DNA of 47,518 nt from Pseudomonadota bacterium (GCA_025355105.1 JANYAE010000099.1:1-47518); one strand, 5' to 3'; shown: positions 37,593-46,323, counted from the first letter of the stretch. The notes: generated from the letters alone by a model not told the origin. Numbers and translations are program-made.

Positions 37593-37618
37593 AGCACGAA
37601 AAAATAAGTTTTCGTGCT
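37593..37618. repeat. 26-bp AT-rich palindrome, 10-6-10 inverted repeat
   Basis: Two perfect 10-base arms, AGCACGAAAA and TTTTCGTGCT, flank a 6-base spacer (AATAAG). The architecture, inverted arms around a short central region, is that of core sites used by tyrosine recombinases such as XerC/D at dif (11-6-11). It lies just upstream of the small unknown gene and about 390 bp from the recombinase gene. It may instead be an operator, since it overlaps the likely promoter. Base composition is conspicuous against the GC-rich surroundings. Confidence 0.75.
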
Positions 37619-37787
37619 TCATCGGCTCGCGCCGCAGGTCGCCGATCGCTTCGCCCGCGATGGCAATGCCAATTGCGGCGGAGCGCTTGCAACTCGTCCG
37701 CGGTCGCGTCCGAGAGACCGCGCGGAGCGCGCGCTGGCATCGGAGTGCCGTCGCGCCGGGCGTTGGCACGAGCGTCCGACCGGCCCG

Positions 37788-39953
37788 TCAGTGCAGCGGG
37801 ATGCGGTAGATGTTGCGGCGGTCTTCCCAGCGGACGTAGACGTAGACCGACGGATCGGAGCCGATCGCGAGCGAGTCCTCGGCGTGCGGAATCTGCATGA
37901 TCGCCGAGTGGATCAGGGTCGCCGTGTCGCTTGACGGGTCGTGGCGCCCGATCGGCAGCACGGCCGTCCGGCCGTGTCGCTGCGACGCCTCGGATTCCCC
38001 GACTTCGAGGTAGAGCCGCTCGCCGTCCCGCGACCAGCGCGATGGCCACCAGCCACGCGTGAGCACGCGCGCCTCGCCGCCGTGCAGCGGCGTGAGGTAC
38101 GACCCTGCCTGGGATCCCTCGATCGGCCGATCGACGATGACCCAATTCCCGTCCGGCGAAACGGTCATGAATTCCAGGATCGGCGTCTCGAGGATTCGCA
38201 CATCGCCCGCGCGGTCGGGATCGGCCCGATGCAGATAGTTCTCGGCGGCACCGAGCCGGCGAAAGTACACGCGCCCGGCGGCGTCGAAGGCCACTTCATC
38301 CGCGTCGCGAGCCAGCATCCGGGGCGGGACGTGCCGATCGAGCGGCGCGATCCAGATCTCGGACGAGCCGGCCTGGGTCGTGCCGAACGCGACCTGCTGT
38401 TCGTCACTCGACACGGCGAAGCCGTTGACGGCGAACCCTGTCAGCAGCGAATCGCGCTGGCCGGAATTGACGTCCAGCCGGGCGAGCTCCGGGCGGCCTG
38501 CCGCATTGTGGTCGGTCAGGAAATACACGCGGTGCGCATCGGCGGAGAGCCAGGGTGCCCACACCTCGCCCTCGGCCGTCAGCGCGCGATCACCGGAGGC
38601 ATCGTGCAGCCAAAGTGCACTGCGCGCCTGTCCGAGCGAGGTCAGCAGCGAGCGGCCGTCCGGCGCGACGGCGACCGTGTCCTCGTCGCCTGGCCCAAAG
38701 GTGAGTTGCTGCGGCGCGCCGTTCGGGAAGCGCTGGCGCCAGAGGTGCGAATGGCCGCGGACGAAGGCGTTGAAGTACATCCACGTCCCGTCCGGTGACC
38801 AGGCCGCCGACATACAAGCTCCGTCCGGTCCGATCGGCCGGCCTGCCGAGCTTGCGTCGAACGGCACGAGCCGGCAGCGCTGCCAGTCGCCGTCGCGTCC
38901 CATCTCGACGACCAGCACGCTAACGTGGTCCGGAGACAGGTAGGAGAAGTGCGCCATGCCGCGCTCGTGGGCCGGGAGATAGACCTCACGGTGCCGTGAG
39001 CGATCGTCGCCGGAGGTGACGATGCCCAGATGAATGCCGGTCTTGAACTCGGAGTAGAGCACCTCATGGGCGCCGAGGTAGGTGAGCCCCGAGGCATTCG
39101 GCAGCAGTCGGACCGGCTCGCCACCGGTGATCGGCACGCTCCAGGTATCCCAGGCACTCGGCCAGAGGATGCTCGTGTACACGACGTGGGTACCGTCGGG
39201 AGCGAAGCTCGGCGCATAGAGCGGCGAGGTGGCGTGTGTCAGCTGCACAGGCTCTCCGTCCGGCAAGGTCTTGAGCCAGAGCTGCCCGGAGCTTATGAAC
39301 GCCCCGCCGCCGCGGATGAACGCGAGGAAATGGCCGTCCGGCGAGATGGCCGGCGCGGTCGCGGAGTCGGCGACGTCGGTCAGCGCCTCGAATTCAGCAG
39401 GCGAGGTGACCGGAGCGGTAGGCCGCTGGCCGAGCCACGCGCCGATCGCTAGCGTGAGCAGCGCGGCCGCTGCGACGGCGATCGCGGGCCAGCGCCGCGG
39501 CCGACCGCGCGCGTCGGGCGGCGGCACCGCCGTCGACCCCGGACTTGCCGGCGCGGTGTCGGCCGGAGGCAGACCAGCAGGCGGCGCGACTTCGGTTTGC
39601 GGCAGTCGCTGCCGGATCCGCGGGACCACGCGGACCGGCGCCACGAACTTGAAGCCCCGGCCTGGGACCGTGAGGATGAAGCGGCGGTCTCCAGCTTCTT
39701 CGCCGAGCGCGCGACGCAGCGTCAGGATGCACTGGCTGAGGTTGCTCTCCTCGACCACCGCGCGCGGCCAGACCGCCTTCATCAGGGCCGGCCGTTCGAC
39801 CAGTTCGCCCGCACGTTCGACCAGGTGGCGCAGCGCCTCGAAGGCCCGCGACGGGAGCGGAATCGGCTCCCCGGAAGGCGAGACGAGGATCTGCTGCGTC
39901 GTGTCGAGGCGAAAGCCCCCGAACTCGTAGTCCGGCTTGCTGAATTCGTCCAT
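37788..39953 (-). CDS. Membrane-anchored winged-helix transcription regulator with PD40/TolB-like beta-propeller
   Basis: A 721-residue one-component regulator in the style of ToxR/CadC. Residues 10-108 form an OmpR-type winged helix (FGGFRLDTTQQILVSPSGEPIPL, VWPRAVVEESNLSQCILTLRRALGE, PGRGFKFVAPV). A Pro-rich linker leads to one transmembrane helix at about 155-173 (WPAIAVAAAALLTLAIGAWL). The rest is a periplasmic PD40/WD40-like propeller with repeated SPDG.W..F and APDG...V.YTS blades. It probably binds DNA from the membrane and senses an envelope signal. The ATG at 39953, with GGGGA about 10 bases upstream, is chosen over the ATG at 40004. It diverges from the broken secreted-protein/kinase locus. 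Confidence 0.92.
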   Translation of the reverse strand: MDEFSKPDYEFGGFRLDTTQQILVSPSGEPIPLPSRAFEALRHLVERAGELVERPALMKAVWPRAVVEESNLSQCILTLRRALGEEAGDRRFILTVPGRGFKFVAPVRVVPRIRQRLPQTEVAPPAGLPPADTAPASPGSTAVPPPDARGRPRRWPAIAVAAAALLTLAIGAWLGQRPTAPVTSPAEFEALTDVADSATAPAISPDGHFLAFIRGGGAFISSGQLWLKTLPDGEPVQLTHATSPLYAPSFAPDGTHVVYTSILWPSAWDTWSVPITGGEPVRLLPNASGLTYLGAHEVLYSEFKTGIHLGIVTSGDDRSRHREVYLPAHERGMAHFSYLSPDHVSVLVVEMGRDGDWQRCRLVPFDASSAGRPIGPDGACMSAAWSPDGTWMYFNAFVRGHSHLWRQRFPNGAPQQLTFGPGDEDTVAVAPDGRSLLTSLGQARSALWLHDASGDRALTAEGEVWAPWLSADAHRVYFLTDHNAAGRPELARLDVNSGQRDSLLTGFAVNGFAVSSDEQQVAFGTTQAGSSEIWIAPLDRHVPPRMLARDADEVAFDAAGRVYFRRLGAAENYLHRADPDRAGDVRILETPILEFMTVSPDGNWVIVDRPIEGSQAGSYLTPLHGGEARVLTRGWWPSRWSRDGERLYLEVGESEASQRHGRTAVLPIGRHDPSSDTATLIHSAIMQIPHAEDSLAIGSDPSVYVYVRWEDRRNIYRIPLH

Positions 39954-40237
39954 GGCCGCGGAATTCCCCGCCCGCCGACGTTGCCTGCGGTGGGTGCTCG
40001 CCAAGGGAACTATAAGAGATTGATTTGCAGAACCCTACTCCGGTCGCCAGGTCGGTGCCGATGGGGTCTTCGCCCCCCGTTTGGGCGGCCGCCGGCCGCC
40101 TCGCGGGAATTCACGGCGATTCACGCTCAACCCAAAGCGTTCTCATCGGACCCGGCGTACTCCTGCCGCTGCCAGCGCCGCCGCCACCGCGGCTGCCGGT
40201 CGCGGCTTTCCAATAACTCATCGCAAGGAGCAGGGGA

Positions 40238-40432
40238 ATGAAGCAGGTCGACCGGGTAGACAATCACGATGGACGCGAAGGACCGGCCGTCCGGCAGGCG
40301 CGCCGGGCAGGCCTGCCGCTCACCGCGCTCGCGGCGATGGTCGGAGGTCTCGCGCTCGCGCTGGGTCAGGCGGCAAGCGCCGGATGCCCGACCTAGGTAC
40401 CGCCGGCCGGCGAGGCAGGCGGCGCGCAATTC
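40238..40432 (+). pseudogene. 5' fragment of a secreted-protein gene with an in-frame amber codon
   Basis: From the ATG at 40238, behind AAGGAGCAGGGGA, the frame encodes a leader (LPLTALAAMVGGLALALGQAASAGC) and stops at TAG 40394-40396 after 52 residues. The same frame continues without another stop, in the family-like sequence VPPAGEAGGAQFMRAVYHPDSA of the ORF at 40433. So one substitution split a single gene. A short secreted peptide of 52 residues is possible but unlikely. Confidence 0.7.
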
Positions 40433-42871
40433 ATGCGGGCGGTGTATCACCCGGACAGCGCGATCGCGGCCGGCTTCATGCCGGTGAGCGAGGCGAGCGG
40501 GGCGCCGTCGATCGTCGGCCTGTGGAAAGTCGAGTTCCTCGCCAAGGGCAACACCAACGGGATTCCCGACGGCGCCCTGATCGACTTCGGCACCGCCACC
40601 TGGCACGACGATGGCACCGAGGCGATGGTGTCCGGCGGCCGCCATCCGGTCGATGGTGACGTGTGCATGGGCGTCTGCCATCAGATCGGCCGCGCCAGCT
40701 ACCAGCTGGTTCACCTCGCGTTGTCGTGGCAGAGCGGTGCCTACGTCGGGCCGGCGGCGATCGTGGAGCGCGTCACGCTCGATGCCGGCGGCAATTCCTT
40801 CCGCTGCAGCTTCACGATCACGAAACACCGCGCCAGCCTGGCGCCGGGCGTGGAGTTCGATGAAAGCACAGTCTTGGCGCCGACGCCGATCGTCGGCGTG
40901 ATCACGGGGGGCGCGCGTCAAGGCCAATCGACGGCGCAGCCACTCGGCCTCCGCATCGCTGTCGATGCGGAGGCCGCTCGGCGCTGCCGGTCCCGCTTGG
41001 GGGTTGAGCCTGACGGCGGGCGCACGGCCGCCTGCTGCGTCGAGCAGGCAATCCCCCTGGGCTCAGGGCTGGGGTCGCACAACCTGCAGCGAGTTCCAAT
41101 CGCCATTGAGCTGGCCGTTGGGATTGAAGTTCGGATCATCGCTCATGACGTAATCGAGGCCGGCCGCGCCTGGATCGCGCTCGAGTTCGTCGCCGGCAAG
41201 CCCATCGACGAGTACTGCGAGCAGCACCGGCTGCCGCTACGCGCCCGTGTCCGGCTGCTCGCGGAGCTCGCCGGCGCGGTGGCCGCGGCGCATCGGATGC
41301 TGGTCGTGCACCGGGACATCAAGCCGGCCAACGTGCAGGTGACCGCGGACGGCGTGTCCAAGCTGATCGACTTCGGCATCGCCGCGGCCTTGCAGGACCA
41401 GACGGCGCTGCATGCCCAGACAGCCGATCTCGGCCGGCTGTTCACGCCGCACTATGCGGCACCGGAACAGGTGTCCGGCGAGCCGGTCACCGTCACGACC
41501 GACGTCTTCGGCCTCGGCGCGCTCGGCTATCGGCTGCCGACCGGCCAGACACTCTATCCGGAGGCCCGTGGCGCGATCGGCTACCTGCTCGCCATCACCC
41601 GACGGGACGTGGATCCGCCCAGCCGGGTGCTGAACGCCGCCGATCCGAAGGGCGCCCGCGAGCTGCGCGGCGACCTCGACGCGATCCTTCACAAGGCCCT
41701 CGAGCGCGAGCCAGCGAAGCGCTACGCGTCGGCCGCGGACCTGCAGGCGGACCTGCGGCGCTATCTCGACGACGTTCCGGTCGTCGCGCGGGCGCCGTCG
41801 CTCGCGGCCCGGATCGGCAAGTTCGCCCGCCGCAACGCGGTCGCCGTGGCTCTCGCCAGCGTGTCGGTCGTCGGCCTGATCGTCGGCCTCGTCGCCTTCG
41901 CGCTGCAGGTCCGCCAGGCCGCCGAAGCGCGCGAGACTTCCGCGCGACGCGGCGAGTTCCTGCAGGAGCTGCTTAAGTCCGCGAACCCCCGCGGCGGCAA
42001 TCGCGAAGTGACCGTCGCGATGCTGCTCGACGGGTCGGCGGCGCAGATCGAAAAGCTGGTGGCCACCGAGCCGCCGGTCGGCGCCTCGATGCTGGGGCTG
42101 GTCGCCGAGTCCAACCTCGGGCTCGGGCGCTATCCGCAGGGACTGGCCGCGAGCGCGCGTCAGATCGAGCTCTTGCGGGCGCACGGCGGGAACGCGCCGG
42201 AGCTTGCCGGCGCGCTGGCGGAACGCGGCGAACTCCTGATCCACGCCGGCAACGACGCCGAGGCCGAGGCGCCGTTGCGCGAGGCGCTGGCGCTCGTCGA
42301 GCATCGGCGCGGCGCCGCGAAGCAACTGGCGGCGGCGCTTGAAGGGCTCGCGAAGGCCAGCCAGGACCTCGGCCGCGAAGTAGAAGCGGAGGCGCTCTTC
42401 CAGCGGGAGCTGGCCGTCTACCGGTCATCGAAGATCGACTTCGGCGGACAGGTGGGTTTCCCGCTGTCGGGCCTCGCGACGATCCGTCATGACCAGGGTC
42501 GCTATGCCGAGGCCGCCGCCTACATGGCGCAGGCGCTCGAGATCGAGCGACGCAGGTTTCCGCCGGACCATCCGGACCTGCTCGACGCCGAATACAACTA
42601 CGCGGTGACGCTCGAACAGGCCGGCCGGGCGGTCGAGGCGGAACCGGCGCTGCGCAGACTGCTGGCATCCTACCGGCGGATCCTCGGCCCGGATCATTCG
42701 GATACCTCCGGCGCACAGCAGGGCCTCGCGCACGACCTGCTGAGCCAGAAGCGCTACCACGAAGCGGCGGCGGAAGCGCTGCCGGCGGCGCAGGGGCTGG
42801 CGCGCACCCTCGGCGACAGCGACGACTGGACGCTGATGGCGTGGAGCCGCGTGCCTTGGTGGCCATGGTGA
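40433..42871 (+). CDS. Chimeric ORF: secreted-protein body fused in frame to a Ser/Thr kinase-TPR protein that lacks its ATP-binding lobe
   Basis: An 812-residue reading frame made of unrelated parts. Residues 1-155 are the body of the secreted protein begun at 40238 (PSIVGLWKVEFLAKGNTNGIPDGALIDFGTATWHDDGTEAM...GVCHQIGRASYQLVHLA), an unknown family. Residues about 158-240 are a seam with no family pattern. From about 242 (GRAWIALEFVAGKPIDEYC) it is a bacterial Ser/Thr kinase: HRDIKPANV, DFGIAA, APEQ, then a transmembrane helix near 475 and TPR-like repeats. The P-loop and the VAIK lysine are missing, so catalysis should be lost. It ends prematurely in RVPWWPW; the TPR region goes on in another frame. 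Most likely a pseudogene formed by deletion or rearrangement. Confidence 0.75.
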   Translation: MRAVYHPDSAIAAGFMPVSEASGAPSIVGLWKVEFLAKGNTNGIPDGALIDFGTATWHDDGTEAMVSGGRHPVDGDVCMGVCHQIGRASYQLVHLALSWQSGAYVGPAAIVERVTLDAGGNSFRCSFTITKHRASLAPGVEFDESTVLAPTPIVGVITGGARQGQSTAQPLGLRIAVDAEAARRCRSRLGVEPDGGRTAACCVEQAIPLGSGLGSHNLQRVPIAIELAVGIEVRIIAHDVIEAGRAWIALEFVAGKPIDEYCEQHRLPLRARVRLLAELAGAVAAAHRMLVVHRDIKPANVQVTADGVSKLIDFGIAAALQDQTALHAQTADLGRLFTPHYAAPEQVSGEPVTVTTDVFGLGALGYRLPTGQTLYPEARGAIGYLLAITRRDVDPPSRVLNAADPKGARELRGDLDAILHKALEREPAKRYASAADLQADLRRYLDDVPVVARAPSLAARIGKFARRNAVAVALASVSVVGLIVGLVAFALQVRQAAEARETSARRGEFLQELLKSANPRGGNREVTVAMLLDGSAAQIEKLVATEPPVGASMLGLVAESNLGLGRYPQGLAASARQIELLRAHGGNAPELAGALAERGELLIHAGNDAEAEAPLREALALVEHRRGAAKQLAAALEGLAKASQDLGREVEAEALFQRELAVYRSSKIDFGGQVGFPLSGLATIRHDQGRYAEAAAYMAQALEIERRRFPPDHPDLLDAEYNYAVTLEQAGRAVEAEPALRRLLASYRRILGPDHSDTSGAQQGLAHDLLSQKRYHEAAAEALPAAQGLARTLGDSDDWTLMAWSRVPWWPW
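40945..40976. repeat. 14-bp perfect hairpin in the chimeric seam
   Basis: CGGCCTCCGCATCG and its exact complement CGATGCGGAGGCCG flank a CTGT loop. It lies inside the reading frame, in the seam between the two fused parts. On the minus strand it follows, at 87 bases, the stop of a possible C-terminal gene remnant, as a terminator would, but without a T-tract. Confidence 0.6.
41063..41160 (-). pseudogene. Possible remnant of a minus-strand gene 3' end
   Basis: Read on the minus strand the frame gives AGLDYVMSDDPNFNPNGQ, LNGDWNSLQVVRPQP and then TGA at 41065-41063. Its Asp/Asn-rich, low-Arg composition is unlike the antisense noise elsewhere and looks like a real protein C terminus. It is cut off where kinase homology starts on the plus strand. 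Family unknown; the call is tentative. Confidence 0.35.
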
Positions 42872-42893
42872 CGAGGGCCTGCAGGCGCTCAGC

Positions 42894-43169
42894 ATGGTGG
42901 CCGCCGTGCGCCGCAAGCAGGCGGTGGCCGACGATTGGCGGGAGGCCAGTGCGCGCGTGCAGCTTGGTAGCTGCCTCGTCGCGCTGCGCCGCTACGCCGA
43001 CGCCGAGCCGGTGCTGCTGCAAGCGGTCCCGGCACTCGAGGCGCTGCGCGGAGCGACGTCCGAACGGAACCAGGCAGGATTTCGCGCGCTGCGCGACCTG
43101 TATGCGAATACCGGTCGGGCCGCTGACGCCGCGCTCGTGCAGAATAAGATTCAACCGGCCAAGCCCTGA
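42894..43169 (+). pseudogene. 3' end of the kinase-TPR gene in a shifted frame
   Basis: A 91-residue open stretch (MVAAVRRKQAVADDWREASARV, then LVALRRYADAEPVLLQAVPALEALRG, and RALRDLYANTGRAADAALVQ) continuing the TPR region after the frame at 40433 ends at 42871. Upstream in this frame the family-like sequence DEGLQALS extends back to about 42870. The indel therefore lies around 42845-42870. It is not expected to be an independent gene. Confidence 0.7.
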
Positions 43170-43188
43170 TCGGGTCGACGCCGCCGCG

Positions 43189-43210
43189 GCGCGGGCCGGC
43201 CGGCCCGCGC
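43189..43210. terminator. 22-bp perfect GC palindrome between convergent genes
   Basis: GCGCGGGCCGG followed directly by its complement CCGGCCCGCGC, between the kinase remnant and the end of selD. It could form a hairpin on either strand and serve as a shared terminator. No T-tract. Confidence 0.4.
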
Positions 43211-43215
43211 GGCGC

Positions 43216-44277
43216 TCACGCCACGACGTCGACGCCAGCTCCGCTCGCGGTCAGATGGCCGATCTGGGTCGCCGCGGCGCCGCCGTGCTTGCGGAGAGTC
43301 GCGAGCACGGCAGGTACCGCCGCCGCGGCGCAGCTGACCAGCAGGCCGCCCGCGGTCTGCGGATCGCACAGCAGCGCGCGGCGTGCTTCGCTCACCGTCG
43401 CCGCCAGGCGGACCTCGCCGCCGTACGACGCCCAGTTTCGTGCCGAGGCGCCGGTCACGGCGCCTCGCTTCGCGAGCGCCATCGCCGCCGGCAGCACCGG
43501 CAGGAGTGCGTCGTCGATCACCGCGGCAACGCCTGAGGCGCGGCAGATCCCGAGCAGGTGACCGAGCAGCCCGAAGCCGGTCACGTCGGTCATCGCATGG
43601 ACGCCGGGCAGCTTGGCGATCGCCGGACCTGCGGAATTGAGCTGCGTGGTCGTGTCGATGAGGGTGCGGTAGCCGTCAGCATCGAGCCAGCCCTTCTTGA
43701 GCGCGGCCGACAGTATGCCGACGCCGAGCGGCTTGCCGAGCACCAGGGCGTCACCAGCCACTGCGGTGGAGTTTCGCCTGACGTCGCCGGGGGCGACGAT
43801 TCCGATCGCGACCAGCCCGTAGATCGGCTCGACCGAGTCGATGCTGTGGCCGCCGGCGATCGGGATGCCGATGCTGCGGCAGACGCTCTCGCCGCCGCGC
43901 AGGATCTCGCGGATCACCTGCGCCGGCAGCACCTGGATCGGCATCCCGACGATGGCCAGGGCGAAGATTGGTGTCCCGCCCATAGCGTAGACGTCCGACA
44001 ACGCATTGGTCGCCGCGATGCGCCCGAAGTCGAACGGATCATCGACGATCGGCATGAAGAAGTCCGTGGTCGCGATGACCGCCTGCTGATCGTTGAGACG
44101 GTAGACCGCCGCGTCGTCGCCGGTCTCGCGCCCGACCAGGAGCTCGGCCACTGGCGCCGGCACGGCTGAATCCCGCAGCAGCTCGCTCAGCACCGACGGG
44201 GCGATCTTGCAGCCGCAGCCGCCGCCGTGCGCGAGCGAGGTGAGTCGCGGAACTCCGGCAGGCGCATCCGCCGCCAT
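43216..44277 (-). CDS. selD: Selenide, water dikinase SelD
   Basis: Makes selenophosphate from selenide and ATP, the selenium donor for Sec-tRNA. The 353-residue chain has HGGGCGCKIAP at residues 18-27. Cys21 and Lys24 are the expected active-site residues, so this is the Cys form, not a selenoprotein. ATP/Mg-binding stretches follow: GDDAAVYRLNDQQAVIATTDFFMPIVDDPFDFGRIAA, NALSDVYAMGG, GGHSIDSVEPIYG, MTDVTGFGLLGHL and DPQTAGGLLVSC. GGGAG lies 6 bases before the ATG at 44277, against zero for the ATG at 44283. Just 15 bases separate this start from the 3' end of the tRNA-Sec gene, so it is probably co-transcribed with selA-selB-selC. Confidence 0.96.
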   Translation of the reverse strand: MAADAPAGVPRLTSLAHGGGCGCKIAPSVLSELLRDSAVPAPVAELLVGRETGDDAAVYRLNDQQAVIATTDFFMPIVDDPFDFGRIAATNALSDVYAMGGTPIFALAIVGMPIQVLPAQVIREILRGGESVCRSIGIPIAGGHSIDSVEPIYGLVAIGIVAPGDVRRNSTAVAGDALVLGKPLGVGILSAALKKGWLDADGYRTLIDTTTQLNSAGPAIAKLPGVHAMTDVTGFGLLGHLLGICRASGVAAVIDDALLPVLPAAMALAKRGAVTGASARNWASYGGEVRLAATVSEARRALLCDPQTAGGLLVSCAAAAVPAVLATLRKHGGAAATQIGHLTASGAGVDVVA

Positions 44278-44292
44278 CAGCATCTCCCGACG

Positions 44293-44388
44293 TGGCGGAA
44301 GGCAGCAGGAGTCGAACCTACCAGGAAGCGGCTGACGCCCCCTACCGGGTTTGAAGCCCAGCCGCATCGCCGGATGCGTATGCCTTCC
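44293..44388 (-). tRNA. selC: tRNA-Sec (anticodon UCA)
   Basis: A 96-base selenocysteine tRNA, including an encoded CCA. The 8-bp acceptor stem pairs GGAAGGCA with TGCCTTCC. The D-stem is long (GCATC/GATGC), as in bacterial tRNA-Sec. The anticodon arm is CTGGG-CTTCAAA-CCCGG with anticodon TCA. A long variable arm follows, then T-arm GTAGG-TTCGACT-CCTGC and the discriminator G with CCA. It lies between selB (stop 18 bases upstream) and selD (start 15 bases downstream), so it must be processed from a polycistronic transcript or have its own promoter within selB. Confidence 0.97.
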
Positions 44389-44406
44389 GTGGAAGCCGAT
44401 CGTAGC

Positions 44407-46322
44407 CTACGGCGCGGCGCGCCAGCCACTGCCTTCGCGCAGCACGCGCACATTGCCGAGCCGGCGCGTGTAGCCGACCCGGTCGAAGAATTCGAGGATC
44501 TGGATCGAGCGCTTGCGGCCGACGCCGATCGCGTCGCGAAACCGCGCTGCGGCGATCTGGCCGTCACCTTCGGCGAGCCCGGCGAGGACGGCGGCCAGCG
44601 ACTGCAGGCTCTCCCGCGCGTAGAAGAGGTCATGCACGACCTGGTGCACGCGGCCCGCGCGACCCAGCACCGCCAGCACCTGCCGGACGCGATCTTCCGG
44701 CTCTGCGGTCCGGCGCGCGAGCTCGCGCACCCACGGCGGGTCAAAGCCGCCGCCGACCAGCAATGGCTCGAGTCGGTCCGCCGCCGCGTGGTCGCGAGCC
44801 GTGAGCGCGGCCGCGTGGCTCGGCAGCTGCAACCAGGCGCCGCGGCGGTGCACCTGAGCCGCGCCGACCAGCTCCTCGACCAGTGCGCCCCACAGCCGCG
44901 CGGCCATTCCGGGCGCCGCGATGCGCCGCAGGCGCGGCGCGTCCGGCCCTGGCTCATCAGGCGCCTGTGCGTGGAAACCCTCGAGCGCGAGCAGCAGCCG
45001 TTCGCCGGCGCGTGCCCAGTGGTGGGCCGCGACGAGGAACTGATCGGCGGCGCGGGGCCCGGTGTGGATCAGCCGCGCGTCGCCTGGCACCGCGGCCTGG
45101 TCCAGCGGCGCCGCGGTCGCGAGCGTCAGCTCCGCGACGCTGAGTCCCAAGGGTCGCGCGTCGAGGAGCGGCGCCAGGCGGCCGTTGGCGAGCAGCGCTT
45201 CGACGCCATCAAGGAAGCAACGGCGTTCGGCACTGCGCCGCCGGCGTGGCGGCGCACGGGGATCCAACAGGGTGCCGCCGCCGATCGTCTCGATGGCGCG
45301 GGCGTCGCGAATGATGAAGCGATCGCCCGGAGCGCCGCAGACCGGCGCATCGAACACCAGCTGCACGCGCCCGGTGCTGCCCGGCACGAGCGGCTGATCC
45401 TCCAGCGTCACGACGTGCGCGGTGCGATGCGTGGCGCCGAAGTGCACGTGCACCGGAGCCCACGGGCCAAGCGCCGGCCCGGCGCCCGGCCGGAGCGTCA
45501 GGCGCGCGTCGATCCGCGTCGTCGCCTCGAGGCCTCGCGGGTCGGCGATCCAGTCGCCGCGCCGGATCCGCTGCGGCTCGACTCCGGCCAGGTTAAGCGC
45601 GACGCGCTGGCCGGCAATGCCGGTCTCGGCCGGCCGGCTCTGCGCGTGGATGCTGCGGACCCTCACCTCGAGCCCATCCGGCAACAGCGCCACGGAATCG
45701 CCGGCCGAGATGCGGCCCGCGAACACCGTCCCGGTCACCATCGTGCCGTGGCCGGCGAGTGTGAAGACGCGATCGACGGCCAGGCGAAAGTGCGCCGACG
45801 GCCGCCGCCGCGGCAGCGCCGGGCGCAAGCTCGTGAGGTGCATCGCCAGCCGCCTGACTCCCGGGTCGTCGGCTGCGGTTGCGTTGACGGTGAACGTCGG
45901 CGCCGCGCGCAGGCCGGTCGCGGCAAGCAGCGCTGAGACCTCGGCGGCGACGACCGCGACCCGCTCGGCGCCGACGCGGTCGATCTTGGTGACCGCGACC
46001 GCGGCGTCGGCGATCCCTAGGAGATCGAGGATCGCGACGTGCTCGCGTGTCTGCGGCATGACGCCGTCGTCGGCCGCGACGACGACCAGCGCCGCGTCGA
46101 TGCCGCAGGCGCCGGCGAGCATGGTGTGCACCAGCCGCTCGTGCCCTGGCACGTCGATGAAGCCGAGCACCTCGCCGGTCGCCGCCGGGAGATACGCGTA
46201 GCCGAGTTCGATCGAGATGCCGCGCGCCTTCTCCTCCTTGAGGCGGTCGGTGTCGACACCGGTCAGCGCGCGAACGAGCGTGCTCTTGCCGTGGTCGATG
46301 TGGCCGGCGGTGCCGATGATCA

Positions 46323-46323
<1 letters not shown>
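44407..46323 (-). CDS. selB: Selenocysteine-specific elongation factor SelB
   Basis: Delivers Sec-tRNA to the ribosome at UGA codons beside a SECIS hairpin. The 638-residue protein starts [22 protein letters not shown]; the ATG at 46323 overlaps the selA stop by one base (TGATG), showing translational coupling. GTPase motifs are GHIDHGKST, the DVPGH box and TKID. EF-Tu-like domains 2 and 3 span about 165-345. The C-terminal part, to residue 638, consists of winged helices that bind SECIS RNA ([38 protein letters not shown] at the end). Length is typical. It is followed by the tRNA-Sec gene. Confidence 0.97.

Noticed and set aside
37530..37769. 79-residue minus-strand frame overlapping the palindrome
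   Set aside because: It crosses the start of the 116-residue gene in another frame and has no ribosome site or family; probably non-coding.
40394..40396. TAG read as pyrrolysine
   Set aside because: No pyrrolysine machinery is visible and the surrounding gene is clearly damaged in other ways; a nonsense substitution is simpler.
43558..45936. Long plus-strand open frames across selD and selB
   Set aside because: Both strands of these GC-rich genes stay open by codon bias; the minus-strand products are unmistakable Sel proteins.
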